Shown: positions 20,383-29,343 of the stretch, in pieces
Position numbering within the stretch: the first letter of the stretch is position 1
Layout of the letters: every line of letters starts with the position of its first letter
Assembly: GCF_016904955.1 (NCBI RefSeq)
Contig: NZ_JADIKE010000037.1
Location: 124,001 to 188,000, forward strand
Direction of reading: 5' to 3'
From: Dyella flava
Lineage (GTDB): Bacteria; Pseudomonadota; Gammaproteobacteria; Xanthomonadales; Rhodanobacteraceae
DNA length: 64,000 nt
Position numbers and translations under genes: made by a program
The notes under the pieces: generated by a model
The model's database searches: none
Seen by the model: the letters and a program-made list of their open reading frames with translations, nothing else
What the model was told of the DNA's origin: nothing

Positions 20383-20436
20383 TGACCTTTGACACTATGG
20401 GCCCCATGACCTTTGGCCTAGCGTGGAGGGTCATGG
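20383..20436. promoter_or_regulatory. Repeated TGACCTTTG and CCATGACC/GGTCATGG dyad before the M13 peptidase
   Basis: TGACCTTTG occurs twice in direct orientation (20383-20391 and 20407-20415; starts 24 bp apart). The second overlaps CCATGACC (20404-20411), which has an exact inverted copy GGTCATGG at 20429-20436. Three half-sites of similar sequence within 55 bp look like an operator. A small hairpin, CCGCC-TGCG-GGCGG (about 20482-20495), lies closer to the start codon. No regulator is identified. Confidence 0.4.
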
Positions 20437-20519
20437 TCGAGCCGGGGAGCGTCCACGGGAACGGCCAGCCAGACCTGGAGCCGCCTGCGGGCGGTCATTG
20501 ACTCATAAGAGGGATATTC

Positions 20520-22649
20520 ATGACCTACAAGCATCTGAAGCCATTGTTGCTCGCCGCGAGTGTGACCTTCGCCCTGGCCGCCTGCGGCAAGCAGGAACAG
20601 GCGCCGAAACCGGCCCCGGCGCTAGCCGCCAGCGCACCCGCCGCAGCCGCCACCACGGCCAGTACCGCTGCCCAGCCGGTCAATGTTTTTGACGTGAGTG
20701 AGCTGGATAACAGCATCAATGCCTGCCAGGACTTCAACGGTTTCGTGAATGCCAAGTGGATCGCGGCCAACCCGATCCCGAATGACCGCACCCGCTGGGG
20801 CGCTTTCGACCAGCTCGCCGACAAGAGCCTGAATACCCAGCACGATATCGTCGAGGACGCCGCCAAGAACGACGCCCAGGCCAAGCCCGGTTCGATCGAG
20901 CAGAAGATCGGCTATCTGTACCAGGCCGGCATGGACGAGGATGCCCGCAACAAGCTCGGCTATGACCCGATCAAGCCCAAGCTGGATGAGATCGCCGCGC
21001 TGAAGACGCCGGCCGATGTCGCCAAGTTCATCACCGACCGCTTTGCCGAAGGTGACCAGCAGGTGTTCCAGTTCGGTTCGGGCGCCGACTTCAAGGACGC
21101 CAAGAACCAGATCGCCTTTACCAACCAGAATGGCCTGGGCCTGCCCACCCCCGACTACTACACCGATCCCAAGCACGCGGATCTGCGTGACGCGTACAAG
21201 GCGTATATCGCCAAGTCGCTGGAGTTGACCGGAGTAGCCGAAGCCGACGCGAAGAAGCAGGCGAGCGACGTGCTGGCCTTCGAAACACAGCTGGCCAAGT
21301 CCTCGTTCTCGCCCACCGAGATGCGCGACCTGGATAACCAGTATCACTTCATCAGCCTGGACGCGGCCGACAAGATCACCCCACACTTCAACTGGCAGGA
21401 TTTCTTCAAGGCGCAGGGCGTGACCATCGACAAGGGCTTCTCGCTGTCGCAGCCGAAGTTCTTCGCCGAGTTCGACAAGCTGCTGGCCACCGCGCCGATC
21501 TCGCAATGGCAGGCTTATCTGCGCTTCCACGCGATCGACGATGCATCGCCGTACCTGAGCACCGCCTTCCAGGACAACCGCTTCGACTTCTACGGCAAGA
21601 CCCTGTCCGGCCAGCCGGAACAGAAGCCGTTGTGGAAGCGCGTGCTGCTTGCCGTGAACGATTCGATGGGCGAAGCACTGGGGCAGCTGTACGTCGCCAA
21701 GGAATTCACCCCCGAAGCAAAGCAGCGTGCCGAAGAGCTCGTCACCAACGTGCGCGAGGCACTCAAGGAACACATCGAGCAAGCTGACTGGATGAGCGAT
21801 GCCACCAAGCAGAAGGCGCTCGAGAAGTGGAACAAGTTTCTGCCCAAGATCGGCTATCCCGATCACTGGCGCAGCTGGGACGGCCTGGATATCAAGCCGG
21901 GCGACTACTACGGCGACGTGATGGCTGCGGAAAGATTCAACTATCAGTGGGACATCGGCCACATCGGCAAACCGACTGACCGCACCGAATGGGGCATGAC
22001 GCCGCAGACGGTCAACGCCTACTACGATCCGAGCACCAACACGATCAACTTCCCGGCCGCAATCCTGCAGCCGCCGTTCTTCTATGCCAACGGTGACGAC
22101 GCGATCAACTATGGCGGCATCGGCGCGGTGATCGGCCATGAATCCAGCCACGGCTTCGACGACCAGGGTCATCAGTTCGACGGCGACGGCAACAAGGCCG
22201 ACTGGTGGACGAAGCAGGACGAGGCGCAATTCAACGCCCGCGCCGCCAAGCTGGTCGACCAGTTCAACCACTACACGCCACTCAAGGACAAGCCGGACGT
22301 GCACGTCAACGGCCAGCTGACTCTGGGCGAGAACATTGCCGACCTCGGGGGCATGAGCGTGGCCTATGACGCGCTACAGAACGCGCTCAAGAAGAACCCG
22401 GCCGAAGCACAGGAGAAGATCGACGGCTACACGCAAGACCAGCGCTACTTCCTGAGCTGGGCACGCGTGTGGCGCAACAACATCCGCGAGAAGCAGGCCG
22501 AGTTGTACCTGAATATCGATCCGCATGCACCTGCATCGCTGCGCGCCATCGCTGCGCCGTCGAACATGCCGGCCTTCGCCGACGCGTTCCAGTGCAAGCC
22601 GACCGATCCGATGGTTCGTTCGGGCGATAAGCAAGTGAAGATCTGGTAA
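20520..22649 (+). CDS. M13-family zinc metallopeptidase lipoprotein (PepO/neprilysin type)
   Basis: The 709-residue endopeptidase cuts small peptides. It has a lipoprotein signal (VTFALAACGK), an Ala/Pro linker, the large helical N-terminal domain and the catalytic domain with HESSH (His540, Glu541, His544), the downstream GENIADLGG supplying the third zinc ligand near residue 603, and the preceding VNAYYDPSTNTINFPAAIL that forms the NAYY substrate strand of neprilysins. The C-terminus ends KIW, close to the family's CxxW ending. Length is usual. The start has AGAGGG at 20508-20513. An intrinsic terminator follows. Confidence 0.95.
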   Translation: MTYKHLKPLLLAASVTFALAACGKQEQAPKPAPALAASAPAAAATTASTAAQPVNVFDVSELDNSINACQDFNGFVNAKWIAANPIPNDRTRWGAFDQLADKSLNTQHDIVEDAAKNDAQAKPGSIEQKIGYLYQAGMDEDARNKLGYDPIKPKLDEIAALKTPADVAKFITDRFAEGDQQVFQFGSGADFKDAKNQIAFTNQNGLGLPTPDYYTDPKHADLRDAYKAYIAKSLELTGVAEADAKKQASDVLAFETQLAKSSFSPTEMRDLDNQYHFISLDAADKITPHFNWQDFFKAQGVTIDKGFSLSQPKFFAEFDKLLATAPISQWQAYLRFHAIDDASPYLSTAFQDNRFDFYGKTLSGQPEQKPLWKRVLLAVNDSMGEALGQLYVAKEFTPEAKQRAEELVTNVREALKEHIEQADWMSDATKQKALEKWNKFLPKIGYPDHWRSWDGLDIKPGDYYGDVMAAERFNYQWDIGHIGKPTDRTEWGMTPQTVNAYYDPSTNTINFPAAILQPPFFYANGDDAINYGGIGAVIGHESSHGFDDQGHQFDGDGNKADWWTKQDEAQFNARAAKLVDQFNHYTPLKDKPDVHVNGQLTLGENIADLGGMSVAYDALQNALKKNPAEAQEKIDGYTQDQRYFLSWARVWRNNIREKQAELYLNIDPHAPASLRAIAAPSNMPAFADAFQCKPTDPMVRSGDKQVKIW

Positions 22650-22693
22650 TCGATCGACTTGTCGCAGCGTGATGGCTGCGATCCACCGACCAG

Positions 22694-22726
22694 GGGCCCC
22701 GCATGCGAATGCGGGGCCCTTCTATT
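22694..22726 (+). terminator. Intrinsic terminator of the M13 peptidase gene
   Basis: GGGCCCCGCAT, a 4-base loop and ATGCGGGGCCC form a perfect 11-bp stem followed by TTCTATTT. It lies 45 bp after the stop codon. Confidence 0.88.
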
Positions 22727-23024
22727 TAGGCAACGTCACTATCCAAGCATGAGCGATCAACATCAGCGAGCATGCTGACCGCCTTAGTGATCGCATCGAC
22801 TACGGCGTTTTCCACCAAATCCATACTTCGCTGCGCCACCTTCCGGCACGGCCATGCCCGAGCTGAAGGCAAGCGACCATGTTTTCGCCAACGACATGGA
22901 TTCATGCGCTGGCCTGACAACCCGATATTTCCGTACGCGTCGCCACGGCCTGAGCCACGCGACGCACAGGGGTCCCGACAGCGCTCTTCGCCAGAAGCCA
23001 CTTCACAAGTTCATAACTGAATGT
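22727..23024. other. Intergenic region, no gene supported
   Basis: The stretch between the M13 terminator and the Fur-like site contains overlapping short ORFs on both strands (22726-23001 minus, 91 codons; 22772-23020 plus, 82 codons). Neither shows a known domain, a convincing ribosome-binding site or neighbour support. I see nothing else in it. Confidence 0.4.
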
Positions 23025-23043
23025 GATAATAGTAACGATTCGC
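23025..23043. promoter_or_regulatory. Probable Fur box upstream of the TonB receptor
   Basis: GATAATAGTAACGATTCGC matches the 19-bp Fur consensus (GATAATGATAATCATTATC) at about two thirds of positions, with the first six bases exact. It lies 130 bp before the receptor start in an AT-rich stretch, where the promoter would be. Repression by Fur under iron-replete conditions is inferred from this and from the siderophore-receptor target. Confidence 0.6.
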
Positions 23044-23174
23044 ATTTACCGAATATCCAGATGTGGGGCAGCCAGCGGGATTGATGCGTAGTCGCGGGGG
23101 ATTGATCCAGCGAAGCGCTCAAGCGAGCCAACCACTTGTTCGGACTGACCTTTAACTTGCCGAACCGGTTACCT

Positions 23175-25373
23175 ATGCCCGCTAACTTCCGCGTATCTCC
23201 CCTGCACGCCGCCCTGCTGGTTGGCCTGACCCTGCCTGCCGCCGCACACGCACAAACCGCTCCCGCCTCCACTGACAACAGCGGTAACTCGCAAACCACG
23301 CCTCCCCAGAGCACCACCACCAAAACCAAGACCCTGAGCTCGGTGCACGTCACCGGCAGCGTCGTCGGCAACGACTACGAGTCCGACACCTCCAGCGTCG
23401 GCGCCAAGGTACCGACTTCGCTGCGCGATATTCCGCAGACCGTGGTGGTCGTGAATCGCGATCTGCTCGATGCGGAAGGCGCGACATCCTTCCAGGACGC
23501 GCTGCGCAATGTGCCCGGAATCACCATCGGCGGCGCCGAAGGTGGACAGATCGGCAACAACATCAATCTGCGCGGCTTTACCGCGCGCACAGACATTTAT
23601 CTCGACGGCTTCCGCGATCCCGGCCAGTACTATCGCGATGTGTTCGACCTGGACGCGATCGAAGTGCTCAAAGGCCCCTCCTCCATGCTGTTCGGCCGGG
23701 GTTCCACCGGTGGCGTGATCAACCAGGTCACCAAGGAACCGGAGTTGAAGTCATTCGGCGAAGTCACCACCACCGTCGGCACCGATGACCGTTATCGCAC
23801 TACCGCGGATTTCAACCAGCCACTCTCGGACACGGCTGCCGTACGCCTGAATGTCTATGGCCAGGACATGCACACCACGCGCGATGTGCAGAAGAATCAG
23901 GACGAGGGCATCGCGCCGTCGCTGCGCTTCGGCATCGGCACACCCACGCAGATCACGCTGTCCGCGCTGATCCAGCGCAATCACGACATGCCCGATTACG
24001 GCCTGCCGCCGATCAACGGCCGTCCGGCTGATGTGAACTACAAGAACTGGTACGGCCTTACCGATGACCGCACCAATCAGAACGTCAACGAGTTCAATGC
24101 GCGCCTGGAGCACGTATTCTCCGACAGCGTGAAGCTGCGTACGCAGCTGATGTACAGCCAGTACGACACCAATGCGCGCGAAACCGCGGCCAACAGCGTG
24201 GTAACGAACACCGGCGTCACGCTCAACAAGAATCTTGGCAATCCCACCGACCTGCCGTTGCAGGATCTGTACGTGCAGTTGGCCAGCCATGATCGCGTTA
24301 TTCACGACACCATCCTCGATAGCCAGACCGACCTCACCACTCAGTTCGACACCGGCGGCTTGCAACACACGTTGATCACCGGCGTGGAACTCGCTCGCGA
24401 AACCTATAACAACCAGGGCTACACGCGTAACGGCCTACCGCTGCTTTCGCTGCTGGACCCAGCCGAGGAAATCACCCCTTCCAACGTCACCACCACCGTC
24501 GGCAATTACGCCCAGTCGACCGGTAAAACCGCCGCCGTGTACGCCAACGACACGATCCGGCTCAACGATCAGTGGATGGTGGTCGCCGGTGTACGCCGCG
24601 ACGAGTTCGACGCACATATCAGCAATACCGTCTCGCTGCCCGCCTATGCGCAGCAGACCGTGTACTTCACCAGCGTGCGTGGCGGCTTGATTTACCAGCC
24701 GGATGAAAAGCAGTCGTATTACGTATCGTACGGCACCTCGTTCGACCCCTCACTGGAACAGCTCACGCTGACCAACGGGACGCAGGATCTGGCGCCGGAA
24801 AAAAACCGCTCCTACGAAATCGGCGGCAAGTGGAACCTGATGGATGACACGCTGGCGATCAATGCCGCGCTGTATAACCTGGAACAAACCAACGCACGCA
24901 GCGAAACTTCAACCGGCGAATACACCCTGGACGGCAACATCCGCGTGCGCGGCGCTGAGCTGGGTGCAGTAGGCCACCTGACGAAGAACTGGCAGATCTT
25001 CTCCGGCTACAGCTTTATGGATGGCAAGATCGTCAAAGCGGTGGACGGCACCCAGGGCAACGTCCCCGCCAACACCCCGCGCAACACGGTTACCACCTGG
25101 ACCACCTACACCTTTGCCGAACACTGGGAAGCCGGTGGCGGCCCCACCTATATGTCGCAGCGTTACGCCGCCAACACCGACATGGTCAGCGTGGGCGGTT
25201 ACACGCGCTGGGACGCGACGGTGGCATACCATCAACCGCGCTACGACATCCGCCTCAACGTGCTGAACCTGACCAACAAGCGCTACTTCGACGCGCTGAT
25301 CCAGTCAGACGGCGGCCGTTCGGTGCCGGGCATCGGGCGTACGGAGATGGTGACGTTTACGTATAAGTTCTAA
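23175..25373 (+). CDS. TonB-dependent siderophore receptor, Fiu-like
   Basis: This is an outer-membrane active transporter for ferric siderophores, powered by TonB. The 732-residue protein has a signal peptide (LLVGLTLPAAAHAQ), a plug domain (RDIPQTVVVVNRDLLDAEG; NVPGITIGGAEGG; IEVLKGPSSMLFGRGSTGG) and a 22-strand-type barrel ending GRTEMVTFTYKF with the terminal Phe needed for BAM insertion. The plug sequence and the adjacent PiuC-type gene point to a catecholate receptor such as Fiu/PiuA. The ATG at 23175 was chosen over a TTG at 23136 because it starts the signal peptide. A Fur-like site lies upstream. Confidence 0.93.
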   Translation: MPANFRVSPLHAALLVGLTLPAAAHAQTAPASTDNSGNSQTTPPQSTTTKTKTLSSVHVTGSVVGNDYESDTSSVGAKVPTSLRDIPQTVVVVNRDLLDAEGATSFQDALRNVPGITIGGAEGGQIGNNINLRGFTARTDIYLDGFRDPGQYYRDVFDLDAIEVLKGPSSMLFGRGSTGGVINQVTKEPELKSFGEVTTTVGTDDRYRTTADFNQPLSDTAAVRLNVYGQDMHTTRDVQKNQDEGIAPSLRFGIGTPTQITLSALIQRNHDMPDYGLPPINGRPADVNYKNWYGLTDDRTNQNVNEFNARLEHVFSDSVKLRTQLMYSQYDTNARETAANSVVTNTGVTLNKNLGNPTDLPLQDLYVQLASHDRVIHDTILDSQTDLTTQFDTGGLQHTLITGVELARETYNNQGYTRNGLPLLSLLDPAEEITPSNVTTTVGNYAQSTGKTAAVYANDTIRLNDQWMVVAGVRRDEFDAHISNTVSLPAYAQQTVYFTSVRGGLIYQPDEKQSYYVSYGTSFDPSLEQLTLTNGTQDLAPEKNRSYEIGGKWNLMDDTLAINAALYNLEQTNARSETSTGEYTLDGNIRVRGAELGAVGHLTKNWQIFSGYSFMDGKIVKAVDGTQGNVPANTPRNTVTTWTTYTFAEHWEAGGGPTYMSQRYAANTDMVSVGGYTRWDATVAYHQPRYDIRLNVLNLTNKRYFDALIQSDGGRSVPGIGRTEMVTFTYKF

Positions 25374-25387
25374 GAGAGAGGAACTAG

Positions 25388-25447
25388 GAGTGAGGAGTGA
25401 GAGAAAAGCGGGCCGAGGGTCTTTTGCTCTTCTCTCACTTCTCACTC
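25388..25447. promoter_or_regulatory. Long hairpin between receptor and hydroxylase genes
   Basis: GAGTGAGGAGTGAGAGAAAA (from 25388) pairs with CTTCTCTCACTTCTCACTC (to 25447) over 22 positions with two interruptions. It is built from GAGTGAG simple repeats. No T-run follows, so it is more likely an mRNA-stabilising or attenuating structure between cotranscribed genes than a full terminator. Confidence 0.6.
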
Positions 25448-25477
25448 CTCTCCACTCACTCCTACCCAGAGGTCAGC

Positions 25478-26164
25478 ATGCTGGTACACATTCCCAACCT
25501 GCTTAGTAGCGAACAGCTGGCACACGTTCGCCGGCAGCTTGCCGCCGATCACGCCCCTTGGGTGGACGGGCGTGTTACGGCCGGACACCAGGGCATCCAC
25601 GTCAAGCAGAACCAGCAGCTTGCCGAGGGTTCGGGCATGGCGATCGAACTTGGCGATATCGTGCTCGCTGCGCTGGAGCGGCATCCGCTCTTCATCAGTA
25701 CCGCACTACCCAACCGCGTGTACCCGCCCATGTTCAACCGCTACCAGGGCGGCATGCACTTCGGCAGCCATGTCGACGGCTCAATCCGCCTGCTCCCCGG
25801 CACTGGCCAGAAAATCCGCACCGATCTCTCTGCCACCCTCTTCCTCGCCCCGCCCGACAGCTATGACGGTGGCGAACTGCTGGTCGAAGATACCTACGGC
25901 ACGCAAACCATCAAACTCCCCGCCGGCGACATGCTGCTCTACCCCGCCAGCAGCCTGCACCGCGTCAATCCCGTCACGCGCGGCACCCGTCTGGCCAGTT
26001 TCTTCTGGGTGCAGAGCATGGTGCGCAACGATGGTCAGCGCACGCTGCTGTTTGATCTGGATAACGCCATTCAGCGACTGACGGCGACCGGTGGCGATGA
26101 GGCAGCGCGGGTGAAGTTGACTGGTTGTTACCACAATCTTTTGAGAATGTGGTCCGACCTGTAA
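25478..26164 (+). CDS. piuC: PKHD-type Fe(II)/2-oxoglutarate hydroxylase (PiuC/YbiX)
   Basis: The 228-residue protein is a non-heme iron dioxygenase of the PiuC/YbiX family, whose genes sit next to catecholate siderophore receptors. The iron facial triad is visible as His98-x-Asp100 (GSHVDGS) and His161 (SSLHRV); an Arg around 168-171 would bind 2-oxoglutarate. Length is typical (E. coli YbiX 225). The physiological substrate is not established. The start at 25478 has AGAGG 6-7 nt upstream; the longer frame from 25397 would read through the hairpin. It is probably cotranscribed with the receptor and shares its iron control. Confidence 0.93.
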   Translation: MLVHIPNLLSSEQLAHVRRQLAADHAPWVDGRVTAGHQGIHVKQNQQLAEGSGMAIELGDIVLAALERHPLFISTALPNRVYPPMFNRYQGGMHFGSHVDGSIRLLPGTGQKIRTDLSATLFLAPPDSYDGGELLVEDTYGTQTIKLPAGDMLLYPASSLHRVNPVTRGTRLASFFWVQSMVRNDGQRTLLFDLDNAIQRLTATGGDEAARVKLTGCYHNLLRMWSDL

Positions 26165-26371
26165 GAGCCGCATTGGACGGCTCGGCGGGCCGGCTGCTTC
26201 TCACAGCAAGCCTTGCCTCCGCATGCCAGGCACAGCGTCGATGGGCCTCTCTCCTCTATCGCATCGAGCCGCCAAGCCTTATTCCTTGACGGGGATCAAG
26301 ATTATTCCGACAAACGGTAAGGTTTATCTGATAAAAGGCTATTCAGTCGGCGTCAGCCTGATACTAGGATT

Positions 26372-26458
26372 TCCCACAGAGGGTTCCGTGATAGTGCTCG
26401 ACCGTGCAGCAAGCCGGTAACGGCGTCTGCGCACTGTGGTGTCGCGGGTAGCCAACCC
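26372..26458 (+). promoter_or_regulatory. Structured leader candidate before the pilus operon
   Basis: The gap before fimT (26165-26544) contains CCACAG at 26374-26379 pairing with CTGTGG at 26434-26439. Inside is the perfect hairpin GCCG-GTAA-CGGC (26413-26424), closed by a GNRA-type tetraloop, and just after it GGGT-AGCCA-ACCC (26446-26458). This compact fold would sit in the operon's 5' leader. The c-di-GMP (GEMM) landmark sequences are not clearly matched, so no riboswitch class is assigned. The remainder of the gap (26165-26371) shows no gene. Confidence 0.35.
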
Positions 26459-26544
26459 AAGGGGGATTTCATGATGCATCGACGCTTGCATGCCAGGCAC
26501 CGTAGGGGATGCCGCGCAGTCATTTATTGGAGCAGTCATCGTCC

Positions 26545-27135
26545 ATGAGTACCCAGTGCACATCGCGCGCCGTGCCGCGCGGGTTTACGGCGGTGGAATT
26601 GATGGTCACGATCGCGGTGGCCGCGATCATCACGGTTATTGCCCTTCCCAACCTGCAAACTTTTATTGAGAACTCGCGGCGCGACAGTATCGTGAACGAC
26701 ATTGTCGGCGCCTTGAACTACGCCCGCAGCGAGGCGCTGAATCTGAATCAGGGTACCTACGTCTGCCCGGGAACTACGGTCCCCACCGGTACCACTTGTC
26801 CAGGTGGATCTTGGAGCACCGGCTGGGAAGTGATCACCACCGCCAGCGGCGGTACCGTGGCCAATCAATTGGCCACCCACAGCCTGTCCAGCGCGAGTAC
26901 GACTCCAGCCGTTGCCGTCGTCAATGGCAGCACTTCATTTGTATTCAACAGCAACGGCACGGTAACACTGACCGGCATCACCGGGACCGGCGGAGAGGAG
27001 GTCCTTGTCGTGTGCGACTCACGCGGCTCTTCTTACGCCCGTGCGGTGGAAATCAATACGGCTGGCTATGTGCAGTCATCTTCACAGGTGGGTCAGACAC
27101 CCGACGGAGCGGCCATCGTATGCACCGCCACATAA
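26545..27135 (+). CDS. fimT: Minor pilin FimT/GspH family
   Basis: FimT is a type IV minor pilin; in relatives it primes pilus assembly and binds DNA during uptake. The 196-residue product has a class III leader cut before Phe in RGFTAVELMVTIAVAAIITV, with Glu at +5 and a long hydrophobic helix, followed by a GspH-type domain (VNDIVGALNYARSEALNLNQ). Cysteine pairs in the C-terminal domain could form disulfides. The start at 26545 lies 12 nt after GGAG; an ATG at 26509 would give a longer leader. It is the first gene of a tight six-gene pilus operon. Confidence 0.88.
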   Translation: MSTQCTSRAVPRGFTAVELMVTIAVAAIITVIALPNLQTFIENSRRDSIVNDIVGALNYARSEALNLNQGTYVCPGTTVPTGTTCPGGSWSTGWEVITTASGGTVANQLATHSLSSASTTPAVAVVNGSTSFVFNSNGTVTLTGITGTGGEEVLVVCDSRGSSYARAVEINTAGYVQSSSQVGQTPDGAAIVCTAT

Positions 27136-27674
27136 AGATTAAGCGTTCCGTACAAGGCTTTACCTTTCTCGAGGTGCTGGTAGCCGTCGTGGTGGTATCG
27201 CTCGGCATGCTCGGCATCGCCGCCACGCTGTTTGCTTCTGTGCGTGGCGCGACGTCCGGCTATACCCGGCAAGTCGCCGTCCAATACGCCTACGACATCA
27301 TCGATCGCATGCGCGCCAACCAAGTGGAAGCAGCGCAAGCAGGCGGCGCCTATACCGCTACGGCAGTGGCACCGAGCTCAACCTCACCGCAAAGCTGCAA
27401 CGACGCGACCTGCACCGCAGCCCAGATGGCCACCTACGATGTGTGGGACTGGCAGACGCAGCTCGCTCAAAATCTGCCGCAAGGCCTGGGCTCCATCACG
27501 ATCACCACCGATACCAGCGGCATCTCTACCGTAACGGTCACGATCACATGGCAGGACACGGCCGGCACCAGCGCCTTCGCCCAGGGCAGTGGCGGCTACA
27601 GCACCACCAATAACAACAACGGCACCAATCTCGGCTCCTATACGGTCGTCACGTCACTTACGCCACTCCTATGA
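27120..27674 (+). CDS. pilV: Minor pilin PilV
   Basis: This is a 184-residue type IV minor pilin. The leader ends QG, with mature FTFLEVLVAVVVVSLGMLG, and Glu at +5; the helix is followed by GATSGYTRQVAVQYAYDIID and RMRANQ, the usual PilV pattern (a T2SS GspI relative). It overlaps fimT by 16 bp, so it is read in another frame from the end of fimT. A longer frame from 26796 is only a shadow of fimT. With PilW, PilX and PilE it forms the priming complex that carries PilY1. Confidence 0.9.
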   Translation: MHRHIKIKRSVQGFTFLEVLVAVVVVSLGMLGIAATLFASVRGATSGYTRQVAVQYAYDIIDRMRANQVEAAQAGGAYTATAVAPSSTSPQSCNDATCTAAQMATYDVWDWQTQLAQNLPQGLGSITITTDTSGISTVTVTITWQDTAGTSAFAQGSGGYSTTNNNNGTNLGSYTVVTSLTPLL

Positions 27675-28765
27675 CACATCGCATGCGGCCACGACATATT
27701 GCCGGCTTCGGCCTGCTGGAACTGATGCTCGCCATGGGCATCGGCCTGATCGTCATCGCCGGTGTGCTGGTGATTTTTCTGGCGCAGCAGCAGATCTACA
27801 ACAGCTCGTCTTCGCAATCGTTGATGCAGGACGCCGACAATGCCATCGCCGCGACTATCGGTCCGGTGGCGCGCGGCGTGGGCTTCCTCGGTTGCGGTTC
27901 GATCACCAGCCAGGGTGCGCCTTATCCGCTCTCTTCACTGCCAACCCCATTGACCTTGAACACGACCTACGCCGTGCAGGGATACACGGGCACCTTGCCC
28001 ACGAGCATTCAGGACAACGCCGTCAACGTCTCGACCGCCAGCGACTGGAGCCCTTCGCTCGATTCATCGATCACCGGCGACACCGCCGCCGGCGCCGAAC
28101 AAGGTAGTGACATCCTGGTAATGATCGGCGCCGTACCGTTCAGCAGGCCGATCGGCGTGGAGAACGCCATCACGACATCAAGCGCCACCCTGACGGTCAA
28201 TGACAGCACGCAACTGACCAACATCAACAGTGGCGGCCCGCAGGTCGTTGCGGTTTCCGATTGCAGTAAGAGTGCCGTCTTGGGCGTCTCGTCGGTAAGC
28301 GGAACAACCGTGACGCTGCAGAATGCGCCGTCGATCGGGTTTAATCCGGGCGCGCAGTTGATCCCTCTGCAACAAACCATGTTCTTTGTCGGCAAAGGAT
28401 CCGGCGGACAAAGCGGTCTGTTCGAAGGTGTAATGACGATCCCCACAGGTAAAACGGCGAGCTCGGCAACATGGACAGTCACCGAAATGGTGCCAGGGGT
28501 GCTGGCAATGAAAGTGCTGTACGGCATCGGCGGCAACGAGGCGGCCACTGAGTATGTGGATGCCAGCGAAGTCAGCAACCTGGGAGATGTGACGACCATC
28601 AAGCTGGCCTTTCTGGTCGAGGGCGGCACGGGTTCTGCTACGCCACCCAGCGGCTCATGGAGTTACAAGATGTTCAACTCCTTGTATTCGCTTTCCGTAC
28701 CGTCAGATACGCGCATGCGTCATATCTATTACATGACCGTCAACACTCGGAACGCGACGCTATGA
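27671..28765 (+). CDS. pilW: Minor pilin PilW
   Basis: PilW is a large minor pilin of the type IV pilus (GspJ relative), needed for assembly with PilX and PilY1. The 364-residue product has the short leader MTHRMRPRHIAG and mature FGLLELMLAMGIGLIVIAGV with Glu at +5, then the RGVGFLGCGS and VRHI-like elements of the family. It overlaps pilV and pilX by 4 bp each (ATGA), indicating translational coupling on both sides. Confidence 0.9.
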   Translation: MTHRMRPRHIAGFGLLELMLAMGIGLIVIAGVLVIFLAQQQIYNSSSSQSLMQDADNAIAATIGPVARGVGFLGCGSITSQGAPYPLSSLPTPLTLNTTYAVQGYTGTLPTSIQDNAVNVSTASDWSPSLDSSITGDTAAGAEQGSDILVMIGAVPFSRPIGVENAITTSSATLTVNDSTQLTNINSGGPQVVAVSDCSKSAVLGVSSVSGTTVTLQNAPSIGFNPGAQLIPLQQTMFFVGKGSGGQSGLFEGVMTIPTGKTASSATWTVTEMVPGVLAMKVLYGIGGNEAATEYVDASEVSNLGDVTTIKLAFLVEGGTGSATPPSGSWSYKMFNSLYSLSVPSDTRMRHIYYMTVNTRNATL

Positions 28766-29325
28766 TCGCCTTGTCCAGCCATTCGCGTAACGCGCAGCGC
28801 GGTATCGTCCTACCGGTGACCTTGATCATGCTGCTGGTGCTGACGATTGCCTCGCTGGTCATCGTGGAGCAGATCAGCTCGCAAACCCGCATGGCCAGTA
28901 ACGCGGCGGTAGCGAATGTCAACATACAGACCGCCGAATCCGGCCTGGACACGGTCATCAGCGAACTCAACAGCGGCGCGATTTCCACCGCGCAAGCTAC
29001 CTATCTGGCGGACAGCGGTGGCTTCTACTACTTCGAGGCGACCAACTACAGCAGCTCGACGCCGCTGCCGTGGGAAAGTACGGCCACGTGGAATGCGCTC
29101 ACCAATTCCCCTCCCATCACCTGCCAGGGCCCGAGCGGCAGCATGCAGGTGACTTCATGCAAGTACATGATCGAGATGTTGCCCAGCGTGGTGCCCAAAG
29201 GCACCACCTCCAGCAGCCCCGCCAAGTATTACGACTACGTCTTCCGCATCACCGTACGCGTCGTGGGCCCCAGCCAACAGGGCGCCGTGATGTTGCAAAC
29301 GCTCTATCTGCTACCCAACTCCTGA
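28762..29325 (+). CDS. pilX: Minor pilin PilX
   Basis: The 187-residue PilX homologue has the leader MIALSSHSRNAQRG and the hydrophobic helix IVLPVTLIMLLVLTIASLVI. As usual for PilX, the Glu at +5 of the mature pilin is missing, which is the rule for tip-type (GspK-like) subunits. The GSMQVTSCKYMIEMLP and AKYYDYVFRITVRVVGP stretches fit the family. It starts within the pilW stop (ATGA) and lies 18 bp before pilY1. Confidence 0.87.
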   Translation: MIALSSHSRNAQRGIVLPVTLIMLLVLTIASLVIVEQISSQTRMASNAAVANVNIQTAESGLDTVISELNSGAISTAQATYLADSGGFYYFEATNYSSSTPLPWESTATWNALTNSPPITCQGPSGSMQVTSCKYMIEMLPSVVPKGTTSSSPAKYYDYVFRITVRVVGPSQQGAVMLQTLYLLPNS

Positions 29326-29343
29326 CATTGCCAGGCTTCATTT

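Noticed and set aside
22726..23001. 91-codon minus-strand ORF before the siderophore receptor
   Set aside because: No good ribosome site, no recognisable family, and it competes with an equally plausible ORF on the other strand.
26372..26458. Calling the pilus leader a c-di-GMP riboswitch
   Set aside because: The position and the GNRA-type loop fit, but the conserved GEMM core sequences are not convincingly present, so no class was assigned.
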